Assembly: GCA_947464185.1 (NCBI GenBank)
Contig: CANHVY010000005.1
Coordinates: forward strand, 1 to 64,000
From: Burkholderiales bacterium
Lineage (GTDB): Bacteria; Pseudomonadota; Gammaproteobacteria; Burkholderiales; Burkholderiaceae_C
DNA length: 64,000 nucleotides
Reading direction: 5' to 3'
Within the stretch, counting starts at the first letter, position 1. Every line of letters starts with the position of its first letter. Shown in pieces: positions 15,982 through 25,672 of the stretch. The notes beneath the pieces are model-generated. The model saw nothing but the letters and a program-made list of their open reading frames with translations. It had not been told where the DNA came from and did no database searches. Both the position numbers and the translations under genes were made by a program.

Positions 15982-17802
15982 ATGGGCACACAAGCCTCGT
16001 CCACAAGGACCGACGACGACGAACACATGGTGAAGGCGTTCATCCACGAGCGCTTCATCGAACTGTTCCTGAGCCAGAACAAGCGCTCGCAGCTGAGCCT
16101 GATGGGGGCGGCGGTCTTCATCTTCATCACCTGGTGGCTCAGCAACCGTTCCCCCTGGATCGTCGGCTGGCTCCTGTGCGTGCTGCTGTTCGCCCTGTGG
16201 CGGCTGCGCTGGACGGCCGGGGTGCTGCAGGCGCAAGGGGGCCGCCACGCCGAGCTCAAGGTGGGTCTTCTGATGGCTGGCGGCGGCGTGCTGATGGCGG
16301 CGTCGGTGCTGGGCTTCGGCGGCATGAGCGATCTGGGCCACGCCGCCGTGTCCATCATCCTTCTTACCGTCGCCACGGGCTCCGTCATCAGCACGGCGGG
16401 CTACCGGGGCGTGTTCCTGGCTTATGCAGCACCCATGCTGCTGACGCTGGCGGCAGGCTGGGCGCTGTCCCCGCACGACCCCGCCGAGGCTGCCATCCAC
16501 TGGGGCCTGAGCGTGCTGATCCTCATCTACCTGGCCTTCCTGGTGGGCGTGGCCAAACAGCAGGCCGCGGTGTTCGAGGACTCCTGCCGCATCCGCTTTG
16601 CCGAGAAGAAGCTCAATGCCCAGTTGCAGCGTGCGCTGGAGAACGAGAGCGAGGCGCACCGGGCCAAGACCCACTTCCTGGCCGCCGCCAGCCACGACCT
16701 GCGCCAGCCCATCCACAGCATGAACGTGCTGGTGGCGGCACTGAGCATGCGGCCGCTGGATGAGCGCGGGCAGCAGATCACCCAATTGCTGGCCAATGTC
16801 AACAAGACGCTGGCTGCGCAGCTGGACGCGCTGCTGGACATCTCCCGGCTGGACGCCGGCACGGTGGAAGTGGCCCACCGACCGCTGCACCTGGACCGCC
16901 TGGTGACCGAGCATTTCCATCTGATGGAGAACACGGCGCGTGAGCGCGGGCTGCGGTGCGCGCTGCAGGTGGACGGGCCGACGCCGGTGTACACCGACCC
17001 CGGGCTGCTGCTGCGCGTGATCAGCAACCTCACGGACAACGCCATCAAGTACAACCGCCAGGACGGCGAGGTGCGGCTTCGCGTCTGGCGCGAGGGCCAT
17101 CAGGCCTGCCTGAGCGTGGCCGACACGGGCATCGGCATTGCCGAGGCCGAGCAGCCCAAGGTGTTCCGCGAGTTCTACCAGGTGGACAACGTGGAGCGGG
17201 ACCGCACCAAGGGGCTGGGCCTGGGGCTGTCCATCGTGCAGCGGCTGTCGGCGCTGCTGGGGATCCAGGTCCGGCTCGCCTCTGCACCGGGGCAAGGCAC
17301 CGAGATCACCCTGCGCATGCCGCTGGCCGCTCAGGCGGACGCAGCAGCCGCCTCAGCCACCGCCACTCCCCCAGGCGAGGGGCCCGCCGGGCCGGCGCTG
17401 AACGGACTGCGCGTGCTGGTGGTGGACGATGACGCGCAGGTGCGCCAGAGCATGGAACTGCTGCTCACCGAGGTGGGCTGCCAGGTCTATCTGGCCACAG
17501 GCACCGCCCAGGCCTGCGAGATCGCGCGCCGGCACACCCTGGACGTGCTGCTCAGCGACATGCGTCTGCTGGCCGGCGACGACGGCCTGAAGGTGCTGCA
17601 GTCGGTGCGCACCCTGCAGCCCGGCCTGCCGGCGGCGTTGATCACCGGGGAAACGGGGCCCGAGCAGTTGCGATTGGCCCAGGGAGCGGGCGTGCCCCTG
17701 CTGCACAAGCCGGTCCAACTGGACGCACTGCGCGCCGTGCTGCCGTCCGGCGCCCGACTGACCTGGCCGGCCACGAAGCCACCGGTGAATCCCGCGGCCT
17801 GA
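15982..17802 (+). CDS. Membrane-bound hybrid sensor histidine kinase/response regulator
   Basis: The product has 606 residues. Six or so hydrophobic segments (about 35-190) form a membrane sensor without an obvious periplasmic domain. A short coiled coil follows, then the H-box with His238 (AASHDLRQPIH), the N-box LRVISNLTDNAIKYN, and the G-boxes VADTGIGIAEAE and GLGLGLSIVQRL. The C-terminal receiver carries Asp526 (VLLSDMRLL) after the acidic LVVDDDAQV. AGGGGGG precedes the ATG at 976-unit spacing typical of Shine-Dalgarno sites (about 7 bases). Its likely output is the LuxR-type regulator encoded at 23814-24530, with the giant fusion enzyme between them. The signal is unknown. Confidence 0.92.
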   Translation: MGTQASSTRTDDDEHMVKAFIHERFIELFLSQNKRSQLSLMGAAVFIFITWWLSNRSPWIVGWLLCVLLFALWRLRWTAGVLQAQGGRHAELKVGLLMAGGGVLMAASVLGFGGMSDLGHAAVSIILLTVATGSVISTAGYRGVFLAYAAPMLLTLAAGWALSPHDPAEAAIHWGLSVLILIYLAFLVGVAKQQAAVFEDSCRIRFAEKKLNAQLQRALENESEAHRAKTHFLAAASHDLRQPIHSMNVLVAALSMRPLDERGQQITQLLANVNKTLAAQLDALLDISRLDAGTVEVAHRPLHLDRLVTEHFHLMENTARERGLRCALQVDGPTPVYTDPGLLLRVISNLTDNAIKYNRQDGEVRLRVWREGHQACLSVADTGIGIAEAEQPKVFREFYQVDNVERDRTKGLGLGLSIVQRLSALLGIQVRLASAPGQGTEITLRMPLAAQADAAAASATATPPGEGPAGPALNGLRVLVVDDDAQVRQSMELLLTEVGCQVYLATGTAQACEIARRHTLDVLLSDMRLLAGDDGLKVLQSVRTLQPGLPAALITGETGPEQLRLAQGAGVPLLHKPVQLDALRAVLPSGARLTWPATKPPVNPAA

Positions 17803-17825
17803 GCTTGGCGGCGCGGGAGCAAGAC

Positions 17826-20800
17826 TTGGCACTGAAACCCCTGCTCGGGCGAGGTCTGCACGCGTTGTGGTCAGGCCAGGCCGCGCCCGGTTCTGACGGC
17901 GACCGCGCCCCGCCCTGGGACGTGGTCATCGTCGGCACCGGCTACGGCGGCAGCGCCGCCGCGGCCACGCTGGCGGGCTGCCTCGTGGCCGATGATCACG
18001 GCGGCTACCGGCCCATCCGGCTGTGCATCCTGGAGCGCGGCCAGGAGCTGCGTCCGGGGGATTTCCCCTCCCGGATGGCCGACCTGCCCGGGCACCTGCG
18101 CATCGGCCAGCAGACCACGGGCGAGGTGGGCGGTCAGGCCGAGGGCCTGTTCGACGTGCGCGTGGGCGATGACGTGATGGCCCTGGTGGCCAATGGCGTG
18201 GGCGGTGGCTCGCTGATCAACGCCGGCGTGCTGCTGGAGCCGCAGCCGAACGACCTGCGCCGCGCCCACTTCGCCACGCAGGTGCGCGGGCTGCAGCAGG
18301 CGGGCTGGTACCCACGTGCGCGCACGGCCCTGGGCGGCGAACTGCAAGGGCGGCTGAACACCATCGCCCTGCACCCCGAGCACGCCCGCGAACCCCTGGC
18401 CAAGGCCCAGGCCCTGAGAACCCTGGCCGGGCGGCATCTGCCGGTGCAGGAGGTGCCGATGACGGTGGCCATGACCGCCAGGCCCAACGCCGCCGGCGTG
18501 GCACTGCCCGGCTGCACCCTGTGCGGCGACTGCATGACGGGCTGCAACGTGGGCGCCAAGGATTCGCTCGACGTGAACCTGCTGCGCCAGGCCGTGGACG
18601 CCGGAGCGCAACTGTTCACCGGCGCCAGCGTCAGCCGGCTGAGGATGGCACAGGGCCGGGAAGCGAAGCCGCACTGGACACTGGAAGTGCTGCACACCCG
18701 GCCCGACCTGCAGGCGCGCGAAGCCGGGCCGCTGGAGCTGCACGCGCGCCACGTCATCCTGGCCGCAGGCACCTTCGGCAGCACCGAGATCCTGCTGCGC
18801 TCCCGGGATACCGGGCTGCCGCTCTCGCCACGGCTGGGCGAGCGCTTTTCCTGCAACGGCGACAACATCGCGGCGGTGCATCGCCTGCCCCGGGCCGCCC
18901 ACCCAGGGGCCGACGAGTCCGCCGCCCTGAACACCCGCCGGGTGGGCCCCACCATCACCACGGCCATCGCCTTCGGGGCCCAGCCCCAGCGCGGCAGCCG
19001 GCCCTTCTGGCTGCAGGAGTTCTCGGTGCCTGGCGCCATGCGCTGGCTGTTCCAGCAGATCGTCACCACGGGCCATGCCGTGCACCAGTTGCCTCAGGCC
19101 GACCTGACACGCCATGGGCCGGGCGCTGACCCGATGGCCGACCCCGCCGCCGTGGACCCCGAGGCCATGGAGCGCACCTTGCTGGTGGGCCTGATCGGTC
19201 ACGATGATGCAGACGGGGTGCTGAAGCTGCCTCGCGCGTTCACCGCACGTTCTTCCCAGGCACCGGCCCTGGGCACGCTGCGGGTGCACTGGCCACAGGC
19301 CAGGACTTCAGCCACGCTGGACACCGCCAGCGCCGCCGCACAGCGCCAGGTGGACCATCTGCGCAGCCTGCGGCGGGAGGCCACCGAGGGGGACACCGAG
19401 GGGGGCGGACAGGCACCCATCGACGGCCCGCACTGGGTGCCCAACCCCCTGTGGCGCTTGCTGCCCGATGAACTGAGCATGCTGACCGACCAGCTGCGCG
19501 GGCCCGTGCTGACCGTCCACCCGCTGGGCGGCTGTCCGATGGGCGAGAGCGCCCGCGAGGGCGTGGTCGATGCCTGCGGACGCGTGTTCGATGGCCGGGA
19601 CGCCCAGGGCCTGCACGTGTTGCCGGGACTGGCCGTGCTGGACGGCGCGATCATCCCCGAGTCCCTGGGTGCCAACCCCTCCTTGACCATCGCCGCGCTC
19701 GCCCTGCGCGGCGCGCAGGCGCTGCGCGCCGAGTGGGGCCTGATCGAAGGGCCGGCGTCGCACCTCGAAGCGGACCATCACCAGCCGCGACCCATGGGCG
19801 CACCGCGCCCTCCCCTGCTCGCCCAGACCCGCCCGCAGCCCACGCGCATCGGCGTCATCGAACGTCTGACCGGGCCGGTCTGGCTGGACCTGGGCGACCG
19901 CCCCGGCGGCGCCCGCCCGTGGGTGGTGGAATGGACCCTGGAGTACCGGCCCGCGCGCCTGGACGCCCTGGCCACCACGCTCGACCGCCGGCTGCAGGTG
20001 GACGAGGCATCCGCCCACAGTCGCGTGCGCTTGTACGAGGCCACCACCTGGGAAGACCGCAGCCTGGCCGGACAGGCCGACGAGGTGCGGCATCGCCACG
20101 CCGTGCTGGAGGCCCAGGTGTCGGGCAGCCTGCGTTTCCTGCACCGGGAGGACTCCTTCGCCCTGCAGCGCATCGTGCGCGGCCTGCGGGCCTGGGTGCG
20201 CCACCGGGGACTGCGCGACCTGTACCAGCGCTTCACCGACCCCGGTCCTCAACCCGGCACCGGGCTGGGCGGCCTGGTGACGGGCCTGCTGCGCACGGCC
20301 AGCCGCGCTGGCGAAGTACGCCGCTTCGACTACGACCTGCGCGTGGTGGAAGTGCTGCGCTGCACCTTGAGCGGTGCCGATGGCCACCCGCCCAGGCCCT
20401 TCGTCCCTGGCGATGTGCTGCAGGGCCACAAGCGCCTGACCTATGCCGTGGCCGGAAATCCGTGGCGGCAGTTGACGGAACTGGAGGTCACGCGGATGCC
20501 GGGCCTGCCAGCCTCCGGCCCGCGCAGCCGTGGCACGCTGGTGCTGGACCCCCGCTTCCTGGCCAGTCGGCAGACTCCGCTGCTGCGCATCGTGGAGCAG
20601 CAAGACCAGGTGCAGGCCCTGGCCGACCTGGCGGGCTTCGGGCTGACGATGCTGCGCCTGCTGGCCTCCATCCACCTCTGGACCTTCCGCAAGCCCGACA
20701 CCCCGCTGACACGCGAGCCCGTACGCCTGCCCCAGCCCATTGCCGGCCTGCCGCCACCGCAGATCACGGAGTGGCCCGTGGCGCCAGCAAGCAAGGACAG

Positions 20801-23729
20801 GCCCGAGGCCCGGGTGCGCCTGACGCGCTATCCACCACCGGCCAGCGCAGGCCCGGCCCCGGCACTGGTGATGATCCACGGCTACAGCGTGAGCGGCAAC
20901 ACCTTCACCCACGAGAGCCTGCGCCCCAGCGCCGCCGAGTGGTTCCACCGCCAGGGACGCGACGTGTGGGTGCTGGACCTGCGCAGCAGCAGTGGCCTGC
21001 CGACCGCCTTGGTGCCCTGGACGCTGGAGGAGGTGGCGCTGGTGGACATCCCCGCCGCGCTGCTGCACGTGCGGCAGGTCACGGGCGCGCCAGTGGACGT
21101 GCTGGCGCACTGCATCGGCTGCGTGATGGTGTCCATGGCCCTGCTGTCGCGTCCGCAGGAGTTGCTGGAACGGGCCCGGTCCCTGGACCGTCAGCCCCTG
21201 CTGGACACCGCGCAGCAGGCCGCGCTGGAGGCCTTCAACGGCGCGGGCGGCGAAGGAGACGAGGGCCAAGCGCACCCCACCGTGCGGCGTCTGGTGCTGA
21301 GCCAGAAGGGCCCGGTGCTGCGCTACACCGACGCCAACGTGCTGCGCGGCTGGGTGATGCAGTTCGCGCGACGCTGGCTGCTTCGAGATGGCTTCCAATT
21401 CAGGCCCTCGGCCCAGCCCGGCGCAGGCGAACAACTGATGGACCGCCTGCTGTCCAGCCTGCCCTACCCCGACGCCGACTGGCGCGTGGAGAACCCCGTG
21501 TGGCCCTGGCGCCGCACACCCTGGACAGCCACGCGCCACCGCATGGACGTGCTGTACGGCCGCGATTTCGAGGCCCCGGGCCTGAGCCGCGCCACCCTGG
21601 AGGCCATCGACGACCTGTTCGGTCCGATCCACCTGGACACGGTCTCGCAGACCATCCATTTCACCCAGGCCGACCAGGCCACGGACCACAGCGGGGCGGG
21701 CGACTACGTGACGCCGCAGCGGCTGCGCGAGCGCTGGTCGGGCATCGAGACCCTGGCCCTGCACGGCCGCGACAACGGCCTGGCCGATGTCTTCACCCAG
21801 CGCCTGCTGGGCCTGCACCTGGGCGCCGCGGGTGTGCCCGTCATGGCCCGCACCTTCGACGGCATGGGCCACCAGGACCTGCTGATCGGCCAGCGCTCGG
21901 AGCAGGTGTTTGCGGAAGTGGAGCGCTTTCTGCGGCAGGGTGTGGCCGGATTCGGTACCCCTTCGCCAGACCTTCAGGCGCGGATGCGGTCGCAGCTTCA
22001 GCCGCAGCCGGTGGTTCAGCAGTCCGAAGCCGTGGTCCGCCCGCCCTTCCTGGGCCCGCGCCTGGATGTGCTGGCCCCGCCGCGGTTCAGTTCCGGCGCC
22101 ACCTTGCTGCGGGTGGCCGCCATGCCGCCGCTGGACGCCGGCCTGGCGCGCCTGGCGCTGGTGCCGGTGCAGCGCACGGCGCAGGGCTGGTGCGTGGCCC
22201 AAGGCCGGTTCGGCCTGTCACGCGCACCGGGCCACAGCCGGCAATGGCAGTTCGTGCATGCCGGGCGGTTGGTGCAGTCGCGCCTCCCGCCAGACGGGAA
22301 CACCTCAGGGTCGCCCCCGCCAGACGGCTGGCTGGCCCTGATGGTCTACCCTCCGGCCGAGCAGGCCGACCTGCCCATGGATGTGCCCTGGCCCGGTCTG
22401 CAGGGACCGCCGCCGCAGGTGCACCAGCCCGGGCCGCCCCCCCACCGCAAGACGGGCGGGCGCATCCGCCAGGCGCTGAACGGCATCCGGCGCTGGCTGC
22501 AGAGTGCCGGCGCAGAGGACATCGAGGCCTGCCTGGTGCCACGCCAGGCCTTGCAGCGCCTCGCGGACCGGCTTGCCTCGCCTGGGCCGGCGCCCCATCA
22601 TCCCGACGCCGCCCAGGCTCCAGCCCGTGTGCACCTGGCCGTGGGGAGTTGCCAGTACCCGCACGGGCCACTGGACAGCGCCCCGGCGCAGGCCAGCCTG
22701 CAGCGCATGGCGCAGCGGGCCGACCAGGGCGAACTGGACCTGGCGCTGTTCCTCGGGGACCAGATTTACGCGGACGCCACTGCGGGTCTGGTGGATCCCA
22801 CGCGCCGAGATGAGCGCTACGAGATCCCGCACGAACGCGCCCAGCGCGCGCCGGGCATGCGCCGCGTGCTGGCCCGCCTGCCCAGCGTGATGCTGCTGGA
22901 CGACCATGAACTGGTGGACAACTGGGAGCCTCGTCCCCCCGGTGCCGACCCCGAGCAGCCCCTGTGGCGCCTGAGGCAGGACGCCCTGCGTGACGGCCGC
23001 TGGGGCTATTGGAAGTACGAGCGCATGCGCCCCCAGCAGCGCTACCAGCCCCTGCGTGACCTGGCCGACAAGGCCTTCCGCTTCGCCGGCCTGCCCATCT
23101 ACCTGGCCGATACGCGCATGGGCCGACAGGCCCGCAGCGCGGCCACGTACTCAGGTATTCGGCACATCCTGAGCACTTGCACGAACCCGTCCACGCCAGG
23201 GCAGTTCGAGCAACTGGAAGACTGGCTGCTGCAACACAAGGATGAAGCCAAGGTGGTGGCCACCCCGTCCCTGCTGCTGCCCCGGCGCGCTGAAGGAGTG
23301 CAGGACCGCAGCGCCACGGGATGCAGCGATGCCTGGGACGGCTACCCGACCAGCCTGGATCGCCTCCTGGACTTTCTGATGCGCCACCAGATCCAGCACA
23401 CGGCGTTCCTGTCGGGTGACGAACACCATGCGCTGGTATGCGAGGCGACGCTGGCGCCGCCTCCGATCCGGCAGGACCGATGGAAGGAGGTGCGACTGAC
23501 CTCTGTCCACAGCTCGGCCCTGTACGCGCCCCTGCCGTTCGCCAACGGGCATCCGGCCGACCTGTCGGACCAGGCTTTCGTCACCGCGGGTGGCACCCGG
23601 GTGACCATGCGCACGCGCTGCGCGCCGCCAGGCGACGGGTGGGCCCGGGTCAGCCTCACGCCGGGCTCCGGCTGCGGCAATCTGCAAGTGGAGTTCGTCA
23701 AGGCCCGCCCTGCGCAAGAAAGCGCCTAA
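17826..23729 (+). CDS. Giant fusion: GMC oxidoreductase + alpha/beta hydrolase + PhoD-like metallophosphatase
   Basis: The product has about 1967 residues. The TTG at 17826 is chosen because GGGAG lies 6 bases upstream; a TTG at 17805 has no such site. Residues 1-650 are a GMC/cholesterol-oxidase-type flavoenzyme: VIVGTGYGGS at 34-43 (FAD), Cys230/233/236/240 in CTLCGDCMTGC, HPLGGCPMG from His565 and NPSLTIAALA near 620. Residues ~1000-1365 are an alpha/beta hydrolase: oxyanion motif HGYSVSGN at ~1018, nucleophile position Cys1096 in AHCIGC, Asp1316 and His1349. Residues ~1600-1960 are a PhoD-like metallophosphatase: GDQIYAD (Asp1645), LLDDHELVDNW (1691-1701) and SGDEHH (Asp1865). No signal peptide is visible. 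The substrate is unknown; a sterol, lipid or long-chain alcohol ester is a guess from the GMC subfamily. Confidence 0.88.
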   Translation: MALKPLLGRGLHALWSGQAAPGSDGDRAPPWDVVIVGTGYGGSAAAATLAGCLVADDHGGYRPIRLCILERGQELRPGDFPSRMADLPGHLRIGQQTTGEVGGQAEGLFDVRVGDDVMALVANGVGGGSLINAGVLLEPQPNDLRRAHFATQVRGLQQAGWYPRARTALGGELQGRLNTIALHPEHAREPLAKAQALRTLAGRHLPVQEVPMTVAMTARPNAAGVALPGCTLCGDCMTGCNVGAKDSLDVNLLRQAVDAGAQLFTGASVSRLRMAQGREAKPHWTLEVLHTRPDLQAREAGPLELHARHVILAAGTFGSTEILLRSRDTGLPLSPRLGERFSCNGDNIAAVHRLPRAAHPGADESAALNTRRVGPTITTAIAFGAQPQRGSRPFWLQEFSVPGAMRWLFQQIVTTGHAVHQLPQADLTRHGPGADPMADPAAVDPEAMERTLLVGLIGHDDADGVLKLPRAFTARSSQAPALGTLRVHWPQARTSATLDTASAAAQRQVDHLRSLRREATEGDTEGGGQAPIDGPHWVPNPLWRLLPDELSMLTDQLRGPVLTVHPLGGCPMGESAREGVVDACGRVFDGRDAQGLHVLPGLAVLDGAIIPESLGANPSLTIAALALRGAQALRAEWGLIEGPASHLEADHHQPRPMGAPRPPLLAQTRPQPTRIGVIERLTGPVWLDLGDRPGGARPWVVEWTLEYRPARLDALATTLDRRLQVDEASAHSRVRLYEATTWEDRSLAGQADEVRHRHAVLEAQVSGSLRFLHREDSFALQRIVRGLRAWVRHRGLRDLYQRFTDPGPQPGTGLGGLVTGLLRTASRAGEVRRFDYDLRVVEVLRCTLSGADGHPPRPFVPGDVLQGHKRLTYAVAGNPWRQLTELEVTRMPGLPASGPRSRGTLVLDPRFLASRQTPLLRIVEQQDQVQALADLAGFGLTMLRLLASIHLWTFRKPDTPLTREPVRLPQPIAGLPPPQITEWPVAPASKDRPEARVRLTRYPPPASAGPAPALVMIHGYSVSGNTFTHESLRPSAAEWFHRQGRDVWVLDLRSSSGLPTALVPWTLEEVALVDIPAALLHVRQVTGAPVDVLAHCIGCVMVSMALLSRPQELLERARSLDRQPLLDTAQQAALEAFNGAGGEGDEGQAHPTVRRLVLSQKGPVLRYTDANVLRGWVMQFARRWLLRDGFQFRPSAQPGAGEQLMDRLLSSLPYPDADWRVENPVWPWRRTPWTATRHRMDVLYGRDFEAPGLSRATLEAIDDLFGPIHLDTVSQTIHFTQADQATDHSGAGDYVTPQRLRERWSGIETLALHGRDNGLADVFTQRLLGLHLGAAGVPVMARTFDGMGHQDLLIGQRSEQVFAEVERFLRQGVAGFGTPSPDLQARMRSQLQPQPVVQQSEAVVRPPFLGPRLDVLAPPRFSSGATLLRVAAMPPLDAGLARLALVPVQRTAQGWCVAQGRFGLSRAPGHSRQWQFVHAGRLVQSRLPPDGNTSGSPPPDGWLALMVYPPAEQADLPMDVPWPGLQGPPPQVHQPGPPPHRKTGGRIRQALNGIRRWLQSAGAEDIEACLVPRQALQRLADRLASPGPAPHHPDAAQAPARVHLAVGSCQYPHGPLDSAPAQASLQRMAQRADQGELDLALFLGDQIYADATAGLVDPTRRDERYEIPHERAQRAPGMRRVLARLPSVMLLDDHELVDNWEPRPPGADPEQPLWRLRQDALRDGRWGYWKYERMRPQQRYQPLRDLADKAFRFAGLPIYLADTRMGRQARSAATYSGIRHILSTCTNPSTPGQFEQLEDWLLQHKDEAKVVATPSLLLPRRAEGVQDRSATGCSDAWDGYPTSLDRLLDFLMRHQIQHTAFLSGDEHHALVCEATLAPPPIRQDRWKEVRLTSVHSSALYAPLPFANGHPADLSDQAFVTAGGTRVTMRTRCAPPGDGWARVSLTPGSGCGNLQVEFVKARPAQESA

Positions 23730-23813
23730 AGGCAGCCTGGCGAACGCCGGGGGCTGAAAACCTGGAGCCTGTCGCTCGGGCCTGCGGGCCGTGGTGCCCG
23801 CCGGACCTCAGGC

Positions 23814-24530
23814 TCAGCGGAACCGCAGGCCCATCCTGGCCAGCAGGTACACCGCCTCGGTACGGTTCTGCAGGCCCAGTTCCTTGTAGATGGCGTTGGC
23901 GTGCTGCTTGACCGTGCCGTCGGCAATGCCCAGATCGCGGGCGATCTCCTTGTTGGACAGACCGCGCACGATGTGACCCAACACCTGCACGTGCCGGGTG
24001 GTCAGGTCCGGGAAGGCGGCGCCGATCTCGGTCAGCGCGGCGCCGCTGCCGCTGCGGGCCTTCGCTGCGGACGACGGCGCGCCCGGCGCGAACGCCCGGC
24101 TGGGCAATGAGGCTTGGGGCAGTCGCGCCGCGTGCGCGGCGAGCGCCGCCTCGGGCAGGAAGATGCCACCGCAGGCCACGATGTCCAAGGCCTGGATCAT
24201 GGCCTCGGGCGAGGCCTCCTTGGGCACGAAGCCCACGGCCCCGGCATCGATGGCGCGGCGCACCAGGTCGGGACCCGCTTCTCCCGAAACAATCACGACC
24301 CGGGTCTGCGGCAGCACCTGCTGCAATTGCCCGATCAGTGCCACGCCGGAGGGTTCACGACCCAGGTGCCAATCCAGCAACACCAAGTCGTAGGGCCTCG
24401 TGACCGCTTGCTGCAATGCCTGCGCCCCGCTGGCGGCACAGTCCACTTCACCCCAGCTGCCAGTGGCCTGCAGCAGCATGCGAAGGCCGGCGCTGAACAG
24501 GAGGTGGTCGTCGACGATCAAGGTGTGCAT
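23814..24530 (-). CDS. LuxR/NarL-family response regulator
   Basis: The product has 238 residues. The receiver domain (1-120) starts MHTLIVDDHLLFSAGL, with phospho-acceptor Asp53 (LVLLDWHLG) and the conserved Lys in VGFVPKEAS. After an Ala/Ser/Pro linker, the LuxR helix-turn-helix occupies about 175-235 (LSNKEIARDLGIADGTVKQH). It is expected to bind DNA after phosphorylation. The gene converges on the giant fusion gene. The hybrid kinase at 15982 is the only histidine kinase in the window and the probable partner, inferred from proximity only. Confidence 0.93.
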   Translation of the reverse strand: MHTLIVDDHLLFSAGLRMLLQATGSWGEVDCAASGAQALQQAVTRPYDLVLLDWHLGREPSGVALIGQLQQVLPQTRVVIVSGEAGPDLVRRAIDAGAVGFVPKEASPEAMIQALDIVACGGIFLPEAALAAHAARLPQASLPSRAFAPGAPSSAAKARSGSGAALTEIGAAFPDLTTRHVQVLGHIVRGLSNKEIARDLGIADGTVKQHANAIYKELGLQNRTEAVYLLARMGLRFR

Positions 24531-24670
24531 GGAACCGGGACCTCAGCAGCTCACACGCGGGCCCGGCACGCGCCCCATGCTTTCCAAGAGCAGGCCTCCA
24601 AAACGGGGGACGGGGATGGAACGACCCATGCGCGAAGCCGGACGTGTCCACAGTGCCGGGCTCTGCACGC

Positions 24671-25642
24671 TCAGTCGGGCTTGATGCCGGCGCGCTTGAC
24701 GATGTCGCTCCAGATCTTCTGCTGCTGGGCAATGAAGGCTGCGAACTCCTCCGGCGGGCCGCCACCGCCCACCGCGCCGTCATTGGCGAAGCGCGCCGTC
24801 ACCGAGTTGGACTTCAGCGCCTTGAGCGATTCTTCCTGCAGGCGCTTGACCACATCACGCGGCGTGCCGGCCGGAGCCAGGATGCCGTACCACTGCGAAG
24901 TCTCGAAATCCTTGAAGCCCATCTCGGCCACGGTGGGCACGTCGGGCAGTGCCGGAATGCGCTGCGCCGTGCCCACGGCAATGGCGCGCAGCTTGCCGCT
25001 CTTGATGTGCGGCAGCAGCGCCGGCAGCCCGGCCGAGGTGGCATGGGTGCGTCCAGCCAGCAGGTCGGTGAGCTGCGGGCCCGTGCCGCGGTAGGGGATG
25101 TGGGTGAGGAACATGCCCGTCACCAGCTTCAGGTACTCCATGGCCAGGTGCCCGGCGCTGGCGTTGCCTGCGGAGCCGTAGTCCAGCTTGCCGGGGTTCT
25201 TCTTGGCGTAGGCCACGAAATCCTTGAAGTCCTTGGCCGGTACATCGGGGTGGATGCAGAAGAGGTTGGGCACCTTGGCCAGCAGCGTGACAGGCATGAA
25301 ATCCTTGTTCACGTCAAAGGGCTGGTTGGGAAAGATGTAGGGGTTGACCGCCAGGGATCCGACGTGGCCCATGATGATGGTGTGGCCGTCCGGTGCGGCC
25401 TTGGCCACGTCGGTCATGGCCGGGATGCCGGCGCCGCCGCCCTTGTTGTCCACGAACACCGTCTGACCCAGCTGCTTGCTGAGTTCCTGCGCCACCGTGC
25501 GCGCGACGATCTCCGAAGTGCCTCCAGGCGCGAAGGGCACGACGAAGCGGATGGACTGGCGCGGCCAGGCGGCCTGCGCGCGGGCCAGCAGGGGCACGCC
25601 CAAAGCGGTGGCAGCCAGCAGGGTTCGGCGGGGAATCAGCAT
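24671..25642 (-). CDS. Bug-family (TctC) periplasmic solute receptor
   Basis: The product has 323 residues with a signal peptide (MLIPRRTLLAATALGVPLLA, cleavage after ARAQA). The mature start IRFVVPFAPGGTSEIVART carries the Bug ligand-loop motif PFAPGG, and LPDVPTVAEMGFKDFE is also typical. Bug proteins bind carboxylates or similar small solutes, and most are orphans without their own TctAB permease, as here. AAGGAG precedes the ATG. It lies 30 bases downstream of an SDR gene in the same direction, so the two probably share a transcript and a substrate. Confidence 0.92.
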   Translation of the reverse strand: MLIPRRTLLAATALGVPLLARAQAAWPRQSIRFVVPFAPGGTSEIVARTVAQELSKQLGQTVFVDNKGGGAGIPAMTDVAKAAPDGHTIIMGHVGSLAVNPYIFPNQPFDVNKDFMPVTLLAKVPNLFCIHPDVPAKDFKDFVAYAKKNPGKLDYGSAGNASAGHLAMEYLKLVTGMFLTHIPYRGTGPQLTDLLAGRTHATSAGLPALLPHIKSGKLRAIAVGTAQRIPALPDVPTVAEMGFKDFETSQWYGILAPAGTPRDVVKRLQEESLKALKSNSVTARFANDGAVGGGGPPEEFAAFIAQQQKIWSDIVKRAGIKPD

Positions 25643-25672
25643 GCGGGAGTCTCCTTGTGTGGTGGGTATGGA

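Noticed and set aside
19308-22202. A 964-codon open frame antisense to the giant fusion gene
   Set aside because: Its composition is the same biased shadow type, while the plus strand carries intact catalytic motifs throughout.
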